A DNA stretch of 45,363 nt, from NCBI GenBank assembly GCA_012270385.1, contig JAAXIK010000138.1:1-45363 (forward strand). The letters are read 5' to 3'. Shown here one piece after another: positions 35,406-45,363 of this stretch. A model generated the notes under the pieces. The model saw nothing but the letters and a program-made list of their open reading frames with translations. It was not told where the DNA came from and ran no database searches. The position numbers were made by a program, and so were the translations under genes. This stretch comes from Rubripirellula sp. (lineage in GTDB: Bacteria; Planctomycetota; Planctomycetia; Pirellulales; Pirellulaceae). The stretch's first letter is position 1, and each line of letters opens with the position of its first letter.

Positions 35406-36806
35406 TCATGGGAAAGGTGTTTCGCGGGAAAGTTCGCTAAAGATCTCTTTGGGTGGTAACAGATCGATCACATCCCGTTCTCTTGCAGGCGTGGCGTTGT
35501 ATCTCTCCAGATAAGTGGATTCCTCTCGCCGATTTAACGGAAAGTGACGGCGAGCCGCTTCTTCGCTCCAAGCTCTTAAGGTAATGGTTTCAAGTAACGC
35601 ATCGCCGTTGGCAATGAGATCAAGGATTTCCAGTGTTTTGTCTGGAATGACCAATCTCAGGTTGGATAACTCAGCGTTGGAGATGGGGTCTGGCCGATCC
35701 ACTCCTCCAATCCAAAATGAACGACGTCGGTTCGAACTGTTGTTGTTTAACGAATTGCGAGGTGTGCCACCGAAGACCATCGCGGCGATTGTTCCAAAAT
35801 AAGTGTCGGAACTTTCCGGGAATCGCTCTCGCATCCGAGCAAGATGCTTAATGGTTGTTTGCTGCCCATCCCGAACACGGTCTCTGACAATCTGTTCAAG
35901 TGCAAAGTAGATCAATTCAGTGGCTTGATCATCAAGCTTCAGGGTTGAACGCCTAGAAATTCCGATTTGCGTCTGCTCAATTGCCTGCTCGATTGCTTTG
36001 TTGCGAGCCAATGCGTCGCTAGATGTGATGGCATCTCTAATCTCCGCAGGTAGGCTTTGTGACCAGACGGCGTAGATTTGCATTGTATTGAGTAGCATTT
36101 CCGAATCGGGTTGCGACTGCACAGCAGCGGCAGTCTGCCTCACGGACTCCTGATCTTCTGGACTCAAAGCGTTGAAGCGATCCCACCTTAGGTTGAGCTG
36201 TCGAAGTTTTTCTATGGGAAGCTCCTCGACTTTGGCTTCTCGATCGATCAATGGTGTCTCGCGGACCGCGTTGGGATTTTCTGGAACGAATTCATCAATT
36301 TCTCTACCCGCTGACACCATCAATGACCAATTTTTTGAGGACGACAGGAGTCGCATTAACTCGATGTCCCCTCCCCTCAGGTAAGCGTCAAGATTTTCCG
36401 CGATGGCAAGATCCTCCAGCTCATTCTGGTATCGGTGCTGTTTCCAGGCTCGGGAAAATCCATAGGCACAGCCAATACCCATCAAAGAAAACCCTAGAAT
36501 CAGGAAAGGCCACTTCAGGCCACTGAATGACCACGATTTGGCGGGAGCAGATTGTTCAATATCTGCAACGGCAAGCTCAAGGGTGGATTCCACCAGATTC
36601 AAGCTCGGTGCTGAATCAGGTAGTTCATCAAGGAGATCCCATCCGGTCTGAAGTATTTTGAGACGCTCTCTCAGTCCCTCGTTTTGGACGAGCCGATTTT
36701 CCAGGTTCACTTCCTCTTCACGTGAAAGCTCGCCATCCAGATAGGAACTGAGCAGTTCATCATCCGGATCGATAGGTGTGTCATCTAAAATTGAGGAAAC
36801 ACTCAT
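35406..36806 (-). CDS. Membrane anti-sigma-factor-like protein
   Basis: Predicted anti-sigma factor for the overlapping ECF sigma gene. The N-terminal 60 residues have the DDELLSSYLDGELSREEE motif of anti-sigma domains but lack the zinc-binding HxxxCxxC, so it would be a zincless form. A single TM segment lies near residues 98-118 (WPFLILGFSLMGIGCAYG). The extracytoplasmic C-terminal domain of about 340 residues is mostly helical, with no recognised domain. ATG 36806 overlaps the sigma stop by 4 bp (36803-36806), which implies translational coupling. 466 residues is long for an anti-sigma factor. Confidence 0.82.
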   Translation of the reverse strand: MSVSSILDDTPIDPDDELLSSYLDGELSREEEVNLENRLVQNEGLRERLKILQTGWDLLDELPDSAPSLNLVESTLELAVADIEQSAPAKSWSFSGLKWPFLILGFSLMGIGCAYGFSRAWKQHRYQNELEDLAIAENLDAYLRGGDIELMRLLSSSKNWSLMVSAGREIDEFVPENPNAVRETPLIDREAKVEELPIEKLRQLNLRWDRFNALSPEDQESVRQTAAAVQSQPDSEMLLNTMQIYAVWSQSLPAEIRDAITSSDALARNKAIEQAIEQTQIGISRRSTLKLDDQATELIYFALEQIVRDRVRDGQQTTIKHLARMRERFPESSDTYFGTIAAMVFGGTPRNSLNNNSSNRRRSFWIGGVDRPDPISNAELSNLRLVIPDKTLEILDLIANGDALLETITLRAWSEEAARRHFPLNRREESTYLERYNATPARERDVIDLLPPKEIFSELSRETPFP

Positions 36807-37516
36807 TCTGCATCACCCCCACTAGACTTTTTCGGTTCACCCGAGAATTCAACGTCGTTCGGAATCACTCCCGATTCAATGTACGATTCCAGCAATTCCC
36901 GTAGATTCACTCGAGCACGACTCAATAAGGATTTGACTGCTTTGGTGGTCAATCCCATGGTCTCCGCAATTTCCGCGTAACTCATGTTCTCAAATCGGGA
37001 AAGCATCAATGCCATTCTCTGACGCTCACTCAGTGCTTCAACGGCCGCACGAACAACCTCAGCCCTTTCCGAATGTTCAACGATACGAGTTGGCATCATG
37101 CCACTTGCATCTAGGGCTGTCGCTGCAAGGAGCTGGGGTCCGCTTGGTGAATCCTGTGGTCTTGGGGCGTCCACTTCGCTGACCTCGTGACGTCTCCCCA
37201 AAGAACGGGCGGCATTTCTCGCTACATTACCGGCAATGGTGAACAACCAAGTCGAAAATTTTGCACCCGCCTCATAAGTCTTTCTCGCTCTAAAGACTCT
37301 CATGAACGTTTCTTGAGCCAGATCTTCAGCCATATCGCGTCTTGGACCAATCGTGTGCATCAGCCGAACAAGTCGCGACTCATACCTCTTCATCAGCTCA
37401 GCAAAGGCTCCCGCGTCATCCTCTCGTTCGCGCAGCATCACCCTCACATCCTGGGCGGATTGTTGGTAACGCAGAGCGGTGGATTCACTGACTGCCAAGA
37501 GAATGATCACCATCAT
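36803..37516 (-). CDS. ECF-type RNA polymerase sigma factor
   Basis: Alternative sigma factor. Region 2 spans about residues 33-105 (AFAELMKRYESRLVRLM, then AEDLAQETFMRVFRARKTY and FSTWLFTIAGNVARN). A linker rich in Pro and Ser follows (about 115-150). Region 4 spans about 165-220 (LSERQRMALMLSRFENMSYA, then ETMGLTTKAVKSLLSRARVN). A short tail follows. The start is uncertain: ATG 37516 or 37513, with no clear ribosome site; the first 12 residues are hydrophobic and may be an artefact. It is the first gene of an operon with the anti-sigma factor and quinone oxidoreductase. Target promoters are not visible. Confidence 0.92.
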   Translation of the reverse strand: MMVIILLAVSESTALRYQQSAQDVRVMLREREDDAGAFAELMKRYESRLVRLMHTIGPRRDMAEDLAQETFMRVFRARKTYEAGAKFSTWLFTIAGNVARNAARSLGRRHEVSEVDAPRPQDSPSGPQLLAATALDASGMMPTRIVEHSERAEVVRAAVEALSERQRMALMLSRFENMSYAEIAETMGLTTKAVKSLLSRARVNLRELLESYIESGVIPNDVEFSGEPKKSSGGDAE

Positions 37517-37662
37517 GATAAGAAGGTTGAGATTAACTCTCGTATTCTAACGTCTATAACCACCATGGCGAGTCGAAGTTTCGGCGGTTCCGATTACGAG
37601 ATCCAGATTAAGGGATTTGAATCACGCTGCACTGAGAGGCTCCAGTAAGATGGAGTTGAGAA

Positions 37663-39096
37663 TTAAGCAAGGATTTCCGAAATCACATTTCCGTAGTCTC
37701 TTTCCAGACGCTGATGCCCGGGAACATGTAATCGGTGCGGATGCAGTCCAAGCTGATGCATGATCGTTGCATGCACGTCCGTTACATAATGAGGGTTTTC
37801 TTCCGCGTGGAACCCGATTTCATCGGTCGATCCATGTACCGTGCCCCCACGGATTCCACCCCCAGCCATCCACACGCTGAAGCCGTAGGGATGATGGTCT
37901 CTGCCATCTGAGTTTTGGGAACCGGGAGTTCGTCCAAATTCAGTTGCAAAGACGACGATGGTTTCGTCGAGTAAGCCACGCTGTTTAAGATCGGTTAGAA
38001 GTCCTGCGATGGGGCGATCCACTTGCATTGCAAGTTCGGAGTGCCTTTTTTTCAAGCCCGAGTGTTGGTCCCATGCTCCAGCTGCTCCGTCGCCATGCAT
38101 GATTTGGATAAATCGCACCCCTTTCTCGACGAACCTTCTGGCAGCTAATAATTGCTCACCGAATGGGCGTGTCTCGTTTTGATCTAAACCATAGAGTTCA
38201 TGGGTTTTTTTGCTTTCCGTGTCGAACCGGATGATGTCAGGGACCGCGGTTTGCATTCGGTAAGCGAGCTCGTAGGACTTGATACGAGCGGCTAAGGCTT
38301 GATCACTTGGATATTGTTCTCCACTGATTTGATTAAGTTGCCTGATTAAGTCGAACTCTGCTTTTTGAGCTGCCGCGTCCAAGTCACCCTGTGGCTTTGC
38401 AAATTGCAATGGTTCCTTAGGGTCGACCTTCAGCGGAACCGAATCATAGGCGGGGCCAAGATAATGTCCGTCACGTTTGTCAAAAAATCGGGGGCCCATG
38501 CAGATGAACTGGGGTAGGTTTTCGTTCAGCGTGCCGAGTCCATAGTTGACCCAGGCTCCGATCGTGGGTACCCGCGGATCCAGCATGTGCCGGCCTGAAT
38601 GAAACTGCACCTGAGCTCCGTGGTTGTCATCAGTCGTCCACATGGAACGAATGATCGAAAGGTCATCCACTTTGGAGCCAATGTGGGGAAACCAATCGCT
38701 GATTTCGATTCCACTTTCTCCGTAAGGTTGATAGCCGACTTGAAGTGGATAAATCTTGTTGCGTTGTTGACCGTTTGCATCGTTAACGACCACCACTCGA
38801 ACACGCTTTAGTTTTTCGGAAGTCTGTACACCTGAGTAGGGCGTTTCAGAGATGGTTTGGCCTGCAAATTGATTGAGTGCAGGTTTTGGGTCGAAGCTTT
38901 CCATATGGCTGACACCGCCACGCATGAACAGCCAGATAACACTCTTTGCTTTTGGCGGAAAGTGGGGTTGTCCTTCGGGGAGATGTGTTGAATCTGCTCT
39001 AGCTTTTTCCCTTGCGATCATTGATGTCAGAGCCGTTCCGGCGATGCCTGTATTGGCGCGAAGGAACAGGCGTCGGTTGGATGACGTCTCAAACAT
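37663..39096 (-). CDS. DUF1501 exported protein
   Basis: DUF1501 (sulfatase-like fold, function unknown) protein, usually encoded with PSCyt/PSD1 genes in planctomycetes, as here. I start at ATG 39096, where the N terminus becomes [13 protein letters not shown], a twin-arginine-like signal with the hydrophobic stretch [13 protein letters not shown]; the frame is open to 39168. The core shows the family blocks [54 protein letters not shown], and near the end [18 protein letters not shown] and [17 protein letters not shown]. The length, 477 residues, is normal and no disruption is visible. The upstream gene on the same strand is the broken PSCyt/PSD1 gene, 111 bp away. Confidence 0.92.
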   Translation of the reverse strand: MFETSSNRRLFLRANTGIAGTALTSMIAREKARADSTHLPEGQPHFPPKAKSVIWLFMRGGVSHMESFDPKPALNQFAGQTISETPYSGVQTSEKLKRVRVVVVNDANGQQRNKIYPLQVGYQPYGESGIEISDWFPHIGSKVDDLSIIRSMWTTDDNHGAQVQFHSGRHMLDPRVPTIGAWVNYGLGTLNENLPQFICMGPRFFDKRDGHYLGPAYDSVPLKVDPKEPLQFAKPQGDLDAAAQKAEFDLIRQLNQISGEQYPSDQALAARIKSYELAYRMQTAVPDIIRFDTESKKTHELYGLDQNETRPFGEQLLAARRFVEKGVRFIQIMHGDGAAGAWDQHSGLKKRHSELAMQVDRPIAGLLTDLKQRGLLDETIVVFATEFGRTPGSQNSDGRDHHPYGFSVWMAGGGIRGGTVHGSTDEIGFHAEENPHYVTDVHATIMHQLGLHPHRLHVPGHQRLERDYGNVISEILA

Positions 39097-39207
39097 TTTG
39101 ATGTTCTTCAAGCTGGGTTGGGAATCTGGAAATAAAACGCAAAGGTGCCGACTGGGATTGAAAGTCAAGCGTTCTGATCGATTCGAAACACCGCTTCGAC
39201 TTGGATT

Positions 39208-42200
39208 CTAGCGGATAGTAATGAATTCGTGATGGTTCAGGATCACGTGCAATAGCCGTTCCCTGGCCTCTGTTTCCGTCATTGCTTTTGGATTGGCATC
39301 TGTCGCTTGTGGGTGCATTAAAGCGGATAGGAAATCACTGGAGGTTTCAATCTCTTTGACGTTCGCAGGTCGAGCTAGTAGGTTCTGAAAAACCAGCTCG
39401 ATAAACTCCTTCCTACTCAAGCCTGGATGCTCTTCTTCCATGATCTGATTGAGTGCTTTGGCGGCAGAGAGTGAAATCCTACTATTGACCAGTGCTAGGG
39501 CTTGCTGTGGAACAATACTTTCACTTCTACGATAACAGGCTAGGACGTTTGCATTATCAAATGTTTCCAGGAATTCATCTTTGACATCTGGAGAATGCTT
39601 CAAGTAGATGCTGCGGCGTGGGGGTTGGTGATTGTGGTCCAAGCTCGCACCACCAATCGTCATGTCAAGTTGATTGGCGAGTGATAGCAGGCTATCTCTG
39701 AGGAGTTGAGACTCCATACGCTTCGGATTCATTCGCCAGTAAAGTGAATTGTCTAGATCGAGGCGGTGAGTTTGAGGGTCCGCGCCGAGGCTGGAGGAGG
39801 TTCGCTGGTAGGCTTTGGATGTAACAATGATGCGGTGCAAGTGTTTCAAGCTCCACCCCGACTCCATCAGCTCCAACGAGAGGGCATCAAGAATGTCTTG
39901 GTGTTTTGGTGGTGTTGCTCTCAGGCCAAAATCGAAGACGGATTCCACCAATGGCTGTCCGAAGTGTCGTAACCAGACGTGATTCACTGCCACTCTGGCG
40001 GTGAGTGGATTCTTTTCGGAGGCTATCCAGTTGGCTAAAGCACTTCTTCTACCTGTGCTTGTTGATGGATAGATCGCTGGATAATTGATTTCTTTATCGG
40101 CCGGCGTCTCCAATGCTTTCCGACTCGCTTTAAATGAGGTGTAGGAAATAGCCTGTGGCTGTGATTTTTGCAATGCTGAGAGTTTTGCCTCTTCCTTACG
40201 AATGGCTTCACTTACATCGCGACTTGACTCAGCCCCCTGAAGCTTGATTTCGGCGATCTTTAATTCTTGCTGTCGTTGAGCTGCAAGCAGTCTCGCGTCA
40301 GAGATGATCCTCGGATCCATTGCCACCGCTTGAGAAGAAGCTTGTCTTCCTAAGTCTTTTTTAGAGTTAGCGGATTGTGTAGCGGTGTCCGCATGGATCG
40401 TTGCTTCGATGGAGATCCTTTCACGGTTTAACTTCTCAAGCTTGGCTTCTGCGATTCGCAGTTTCTTCTCAGCACTCCAGCCGCCTGGTTTATAATTTTC
40501 AGGAGTTTTCAGTTCCGTTTCTTTGGGGAGCGATTCTAGAGTTAACTCGTCAAAAGAAACGGTAGAGTCAAAGCCTGATAGCGAGAAGTTTCCACTTAGT
40601 CTTTCGGGATATTGATAAGCAATAACTAGACTGCCATCGAGCCAGACATTGATCAGATCATCTTTCAAAGCGAAGCGAAGATGGTAACGTTTTCCCTCCT
40701 CGATCTTGTGGCTCTTGCGACCATTTGCCGGGTAATCGGATTGACCGTTTCGCGTTGATGCAACTTGAATTTTCGGGCCGGGTGCATGCGCGCTGGTGTA
40801 GACGAAATTACTGTTCTTTTGATCGTCAGATTCATCGAACCGAAAGGTGACCGATCTGTATGTCGTTCCGCCCGTGTGTGTGTAGTAGCAGTTGGCTTCG
40901 AAGTTTTTAGGAATTTCTTGTTTGAGTCTCGCATAATGTGTGTCGCGCGTGGCTACCTTTTGATGCAGCATCCCGTCGCTGATTTCCCAGTTGTCTCCGA
41001 CAAGATCCCAACGTTCCTCATTCAGTTCGTCAAAGGTTTCCACCAGTTTGAAATCTTGTAGATCATCTTGACTCGTCGCTGGCTGTTTCGATTCCTGTAA
41101 CTTCTGTTGGTCTCTTTCGATTCTAACTGCTGCTAATTCCTTTTCCGCGTCAGCAATCTGTTGATCAAGATTGGCAAGTTGGTCAGCCAGTACGTGACCG
41201 CGTGTTCCAGGAGCGAACGCGAACGGTGGTAGGGAGACCGTTCGGATCTCTTCTTGTTGCTCCGAAAAGATCTCTGGAATTCCTGCTTCAATCGCATGAC
41301 TCAGGTCAGGATTTTTCGGGTCTCCCTTTTGATGCAGGTGGGTCACCGCATCGAGATGGTCGTCAAAGACTCGTGGTAAACCATCTGACTCAAAATCGGT
41401 TGTACCCGGTACTGGATCCAGCCGGACCTGATGAGGTTCGAAGATTGCCCTCATGCGATAGTAATCGACGTGGGTGATGGGGTCATATTTGTGGTCGTGG
41501 CATTTCGCGCAATTCATGGTTAAACCAAGAAAAGCTTTGCTCGTATGTTAAATCGTGTTATCGAGCCACGTGGTTCGGTTGAACAGATAATAATTTCGCG
41601 CCAAGAAACCCGTTGCCGCGAGTACGGATGGATCGGTGGGCGAAATCTCATCACCGGCAAGCATTTCTTGAATCATTCGGTTGTATCCCTTGTCTTCATT
41701 GAGGGAATGAATGATCCAATCTCGCCAGTGCCATATGTGCTTCTGACTGTTTCGAAGTTGTTGGCCTAAGCCGTACCAGTCGGAGTATCTCCAGATATCC
41801 ATCCAATGTCTTGCCCAGCGTTCTCCGTGATGTGGGTTGCTCAGCAGTTCATCCACTATTTCAGGAATCGTTCGATGATCGAGAAGTTGTTGAGCATTGG
41901 GAGGTAGACCAATGAGATCAAGATAGAGTCTTCGGATTTGTAGTGTCTTGGGGGCGGGCGGTTGAGGTTCAATTCCGAGCTCGGCATGTTTTTTGGCGAG
42001 CAATACGTCTATCAGATTATCTTGTTCCTCTGATGATACAGTTTGCGATGGCTTAATCGGCTGGAAGGCCCAATGATCTCGTGGACCGACGGGTATCTTT
42101 TCTTTCGGAGCTACCGCACCCTGTTCGATCCATTGCAGCAGAGTCGCAATTTGATCGGAGTTCAAAGCGGATCCCTCGCCCTCTGGTGGCATTCGATCAT

Positions 42201-42504
42201 CTTCGGAGGATAACACTCTCTGAAGAATCTGGCTCATGGACGGATCGTCGAGGTCGATCACCGAACCGCTGGATCCTCCTCGCTTCATGAGTTCAAGGGT
42301 GTCGAGCCGAAGATCAGATTCCTGCTTCAGTGCCCCGTGGCACGAGTAGCATTTTTCCGCCAGCAATGGCTTGATCTCACTTAGATAATCAATGCCCCAT
42401 GTCGATGACGACTGAATCATCGAGAAAAAGCAAATCAGAGCGAGTGTGGATCGATACAAGGTCTCGGAGTCCGCTGGGAAGGCTAATGGCTCATCGCAAA
42501 TCAA
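39208..42504 (-). pseudogene. PSCyt1-DUF1549-DUF1553 (PSD1) gene with one in-frame TAA
   Basis: Normally a single secreted protein of about 1,100 residues of unknown role, with a planctomycete cytochrome-C-like domain. One frame runs from ATG 42504 to 39208 with a single TAA at codon 319 (41548-41550). Before the stop: signal-like segment (about 20-36), heme-type CYSCH (52-56), MPPEG motif and DUF1549 (RRLYLDLIGLPP, GERWARHWMDIWRYSD). After the stop the same frame continues [19 protein letters not shown] with the second CxxCH (332-336), then a concanavalin-like insert (about 480-660), a coiled-coil part, and DUF1553 ([32 protein letters not shown]). No frameshift is needed. It is a nonsense mutation, sequence error or rare readthrough. 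Confidence 0.88.
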
Positions 42505-42627
42505 ATCATTTGCAGTGCAAGAGTATGATCGATTTTGTTGGCGTAATCCATGTTTTGAAGGTTATCTCGGGATTGATCCTGAGAACTTCGATCGCTCTGA
42601 GCATTTTTTCGGGATGTTGCCCAGCTT

Positions 42628-42980
42628 TCAGATGATCTGCTCAGCAGCTTGGGTCTTCTCAACGTAGTCTTCCCTAATCGGACTGAAGACATCCATCACC
42701 ACCACCGGACCTCCCTCGGCAATGGCACGATGCGGTACATTTGGCGGGATCAAATACATCTCTCCCGGCCCGATCGCTCTGGTTTCTTCTCCAATGGTCA
42801 AACGCAGGGTGCGCTCAGCACGATTCCACCTTGCTCGTGAGGGTGATCATGAAGTGGAATTTCTGCGGATTCCTCCATTTCCACGTAAGAGAGCATTAAG
42901 TTCTCTCCGTGCGGGGTTCTTAACCGACAACCTGGAGCAACGTTAAGAGTGGGTTGTTTATTCAGATCGATAAAGGGCAT
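42628..42980 (-). pseudogene. Cupin-domain gene with 1-base frameshift
   Basis: Small cupin of about 117 residues. From ATG 42980 the frame reads MPFIDLNKQPTLNVAPG and the metal-binding motif HDHPHEQGGIVL, then runs into a stop at 42798. Shifting by one base near 42811-42820 restores a complete cupin second half: ERTLRLTIGEETRAIGPGE, then MYLIPPNVPHRAIAEGGPV, ending at TGA 42628-42630. The total length, 353 bp, is one short of a multiple of three, so a single base seems to be missing. All expected ligands are present across the two frames. It lies upstream of the PSCyt gene on the same strand. Either a pseudogene or a sequence error. Confidence 0.82.
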
Positions 42981-43285
42981 GGTTTGTAAATGGGTAAGAA
43001 TGAACGGTGTGGATATTTTGTGACTCAGGTCACGGGATTGGCTGCAAGGAGCTCTCTCTAGTCCTCAGTAAGCATAGCAGTCGCTTGGCTTAAACGCTTG
43101 GACTCGCATCGCTGGTTTTTTCGCAGCATGATATCGAAACAGGTGTCAGGGTTATCCCGCGATGATGAATACTCGAAACGGCTCCAATCAAAAGGGGAAG
43201 TACGCCGCCGAGCAGGAATGGTTTAGACTGTCGTGCGTGGGGTGGAGTGATAAATATAAGATCCGTGCAACAGCGAAACGATAAC
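42981..43285. promoter_or_regulatory. Divergent region between cupin and sulfatase
   Basis: 305 bp between the divergent cupin and second sulfatase genes. It should hold both promoters; I see no convincing repeat, hairpin or operator. Short frames here look unlike protein. Confidence 0.35.
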
Positions 43286-44881
43286 ATGTGGATTCGAAAA
43301 CTTTTTTTTAGGTCGGTGATTCTGTTCAGTGCAGCAGGTCTCGGGTTTGCAGCCAATCAATCACTGGCAGCCGATACGGGTGATGGTGACAGTGATCAAG
43401 CGTCGTCTAGTGCTTCGCAGCTGAACGTTGTTTTTGTTTTATGCGATGATCACCGTTATGACTGTTTGAGTATTGAAGGGCATCCCTTTCTGGAGACACC
43501 GCATCTTGATCAGTTGGCTAGGGACGGAGCCTTGATGTCCAAGGCCTATGTCACGACGTCTCTCTGCTCGCCAAGTCGCGCGTCCATATTGACTGGGCTT
43601 TACGCTCATAACCACCGAGTGGTTGATAATTATCATCCGGTCGAGCAGTCCCTGGTTTTCTTTCCCCAGCAGATGCAAAAAGCAGGATATGAAACTGCTT
43701 TTTTTGGGAAGTGGCATATGGGCGGGGATGTGGATGATCCTCAGCGTGGCTTTGACCATTGGTTGGCATTCAAAGGACAAGGAACGTATTGGCCAGACGG
43801 TCATGGAACGACCCGCGAAGTTCCTCAGACGACCTAGGACGGGTTCAATCTCAATGGAAAGCGAGTGCCACAGAAGGGCTACATTACCGATGAGTTGACC
43901 GACTATGCAATCGACTGGTTAAAGGATCGAGAAAGTGATCAGCCGTTCTTCATGTACGTGAGCCACAAAGCTGTGCATGCAGATTTTGTTCCAGCCGACC
44001 GTCACCGAGGAAAGTACGATGCCGAACCGCTTCCCATCTCCATTCCATCGGTTGAGGAGATGGATCGTGGTGATTTACCGATGTGGGTTCGTAATCAGCG
44101 AAACAGCCGCCACGGAGCGGATTTTGGCTATAACCTAGAAGGGTTTTCTCCGGAGGTCTACTATCGACGGTACTGCGAGTCTTTACTCGCGGTGGACGAA
44201 AGTGTGGGGCGGCTACGTGAGACGCTCCGAGATCTGGGCCTGAGCAAAAAAACCGTGTTTGTCTACATGGGGGATAATGGTTTTCAATTTGGTGATCATG
44301 GGTTAATCGATAAGCGGACTGCTTATGAGGCGAGCGCAAGAGTTCCTTTGATTGTGGCAGCTGAGGGCGTGATACCCAGTGGGCAGCGACTGGATGATGT
44401 GATTGGCAATATTGATATTGCTCCCACGATTCTGGATGCAACGCAATCTCCAGCCTTAGAAGATTCGGATGGGCTGAGTTTCTGGAGTGCTTTGACTGGG
44501 GAGCAGGGTGATTACACCGCTAGGGAGTCGCTGCTTTATGAGTATTACTGGGAGAGAAACTACCCACATACGCCGACCCTGCATGCTGTGCTCGGAGGAC
44601 GCTGGAAGTACATTCGATGCCACGGACTTTGGGATCGTGATGAACTTTATGATCTGGAGAATGATCCTCAAGAGCTTCGTAATTTGATTGACGATCCCAA
44701 GCAGGTTGACCGTATCAAGAAGATGAATCAGCAGCTTTGGGAATTGTTGTTCGACAGCAATGGCCGCGAGATACCGCTACTCGAGGATCGAGGACCTACT
44801 TTTCCTTGGCGTCATCCTGACGAGTCACCGCAAGCAGGTTTCCCGTCAGGATATTTTAGGACCAATGAATACGGCAAGTGA
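43286..44881 (+). pseudogene. Second sulfatase gene with one in-frame TAG
   Basis: Type I sulfatase of about 531 residues, interrupted by TAG at codon 184 (43835-43837). From ATG 43286 there is a signal peptide (FFRSVILFSAAGLGFA, cleavage near SLAAD), metal ligands in VLCDDHRYD (D54, D55), formylglycine signature C94-S-P-S-R98 and FFGKWHMGG. After the stop the same frame continues DGFNLNGKRVPQKGYITDEL, then the second-half motifs FMYVSHKAVHADF, YMGDNGFQFGDHG and YEASARVPLIV. The catalytic site needs both halves, so the truncated product should be inactive. Pyrrolysine or readthrough is possible in principle but nothing else supports it. Family membership is firm; the substrate is unknown. Confidence 0.87.
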
Positions 44882-44964
44882 GTGAGTTCTTGCAGCGAAC
44901 AGCAAGGTGGTAGACGAAGCGTCGATGTGTAAACACGTCGAATTGAGTTGAGTTCGCAGCAAAG

Positions 44965-45345
44965 CTATTCCGGGATGATTTCGCCGCGAATGAGATCTTC
45001 GAACTGTTCCCTTTGCCGGATCAGTTTCGCCTCACCGTTTTCGATAAGCACTTCGGCTGCTCGCGTCTTACTGTTGTAATTGCTCGCCATGACAAAGCCG
45101 TAAGCGCCGGCGTTTTCTAGTACGATAAAGTCGCCCACTCGCGGCGCGGGTAGCTCTCTTGAATCGACGTATCCGCCTTCACGCTGCGTAAAAATATCCC
45201 CTGACTCACAAAGGGGGCCACCGACCACTACTTGAAGCTGTTCGCGGTCCGCGGCGTCTCCTGATTTTGCGGCAACAGAGGGCGGATGGTAGGACCCCGA
45301 CAGGCGGGGGCGGGGGAGAGCGGGAAGGCCGTCGGCCTCCGAGGC
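44965..45345 (-). CDS. lysA: Diaminopimelate decarboxylase, 3' part
   Basis: C-terminal portion of the PLP enzyme that makes lysine from meso-diaminopimelate. The catalytic-site motif GGPLCESGD is followed by GDFIVLENAGAYGFVMASNY and NSKTRAAEVLIENGEAKLIR, the standard end of LysA. Upstream in the same frame SYHPPSVA also fits the family, but further toward the window edge the frame turns into Pro/Arg/Ala-rich sequence that does not resemble LysA and hits TGA at 45346-45348. That last stretch is very GC-rich. The rest of the gene lies outside the window. Because of the break at the edge I cannot say whether the gene is intact. Confidence 0.85.
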   Translation of the reverse strand, partial: ASEADGLPALPRPRLSGSYHPPSVAAKSGDAADREQLQVVVGGPLCESGDIFTQREGGYVDSRELPAPRVGDFIVLENAGAYGFVMASNYNSKTRAAEVLIENGEAKLIRQREQFEDLIRGEIIPE

Positions 45346-45363
45346 TCAGAGGGGGTCTGCCAT

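Noticed and set aside
43835-43837. Genetic code change or selenocysteine/pyrrolysine as explanation for internal stops
   Set aside because: The two internal stops are TAA and TAG, not TGA; other genes here end normally with TAA, TAG and TGA; no supporting recoding element is seen.

Overview
The gene content points to a planctomycete, most likely a Pirellulales / Rhodopirellula-like bacterium. Marker families are a PSCyt1-DUF1549-DUF1553 protein followed by a DUF1501 protein, two formylglycine sulfatases, a 'WRGP' PQQ-type beta-propeller, a BBP7-like outer-membrane protein and an ECF sigma / large anti-sigma pair. This assignment rests on family recognition only. I found no rRNA, tRNA, CRISPR array, insertion sequence or phage genes.

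Layout. 1-11.5 kb is rich in DNA repair: a YhaO/SbcD-like nuclease and a YhaN/Rad50-like ATPase on +, then on - a sulfatase and a divergent UvrA, back to back with NAD-dependent DNA ligase LigA on +. 11.5-12.0 kb is a gene-free stretch ending in a strong hairpin plus T-run. 12.0-18.6 kb holds a short hypothetical protein, an OmpR-type regulator and a histidine kinase with almost no extracytoplasmic sensor (-), and divergently (+) a small membrane protein, an ABC ATPase and a permease carrying two large extracytoplasmic regions. 18.6-24.2 kb has a secreted PQQ-propeller protein, a roughly 970-residue repeat-rich exported protein and a glycine-zipper protein. 24.5-30.4 kb has NrdR, a GYF/zinc-ribbon protein, a BBP7-like barrel, and a long low-complexity protein ending in a secretin N-domain plus BON-like domain. 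30.7-34.3 kb has a SpoU/TrmH methyltransferase, a GNAT-like protein and a ketosynthase-fold protein whose catalytic Cys and Lys are replaced. 34.4-37.5 kb is a sigma / anti-sigma / quinone-oxidoreductase operon on -. 37.7-42.5 kb is DUF1501 plus PSCyt/PSD1.

The right end is unusual. The PSCyt/PSD1 gene has one in-frame TAA, the neighbouring cupin gene has a 1-base frameshift, and the second sulfatase has one in-frame TAG. The lysA 3' portion at the edge runs into a GC-rich stretch that does not read as LysA. All genes to the left look intact, so either a local decay zone or poor sequence near a contig end explains this.

The best candidate for an undescribed system is the 12.6-18.6 kb module: an intramembrane-type kinase/regulator pair facing an ABC-2 transporter whose permease seems to carry a propeller-like extracytoplasmic domain. 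The inactive-looking ketosynthase is the next most interesting item.
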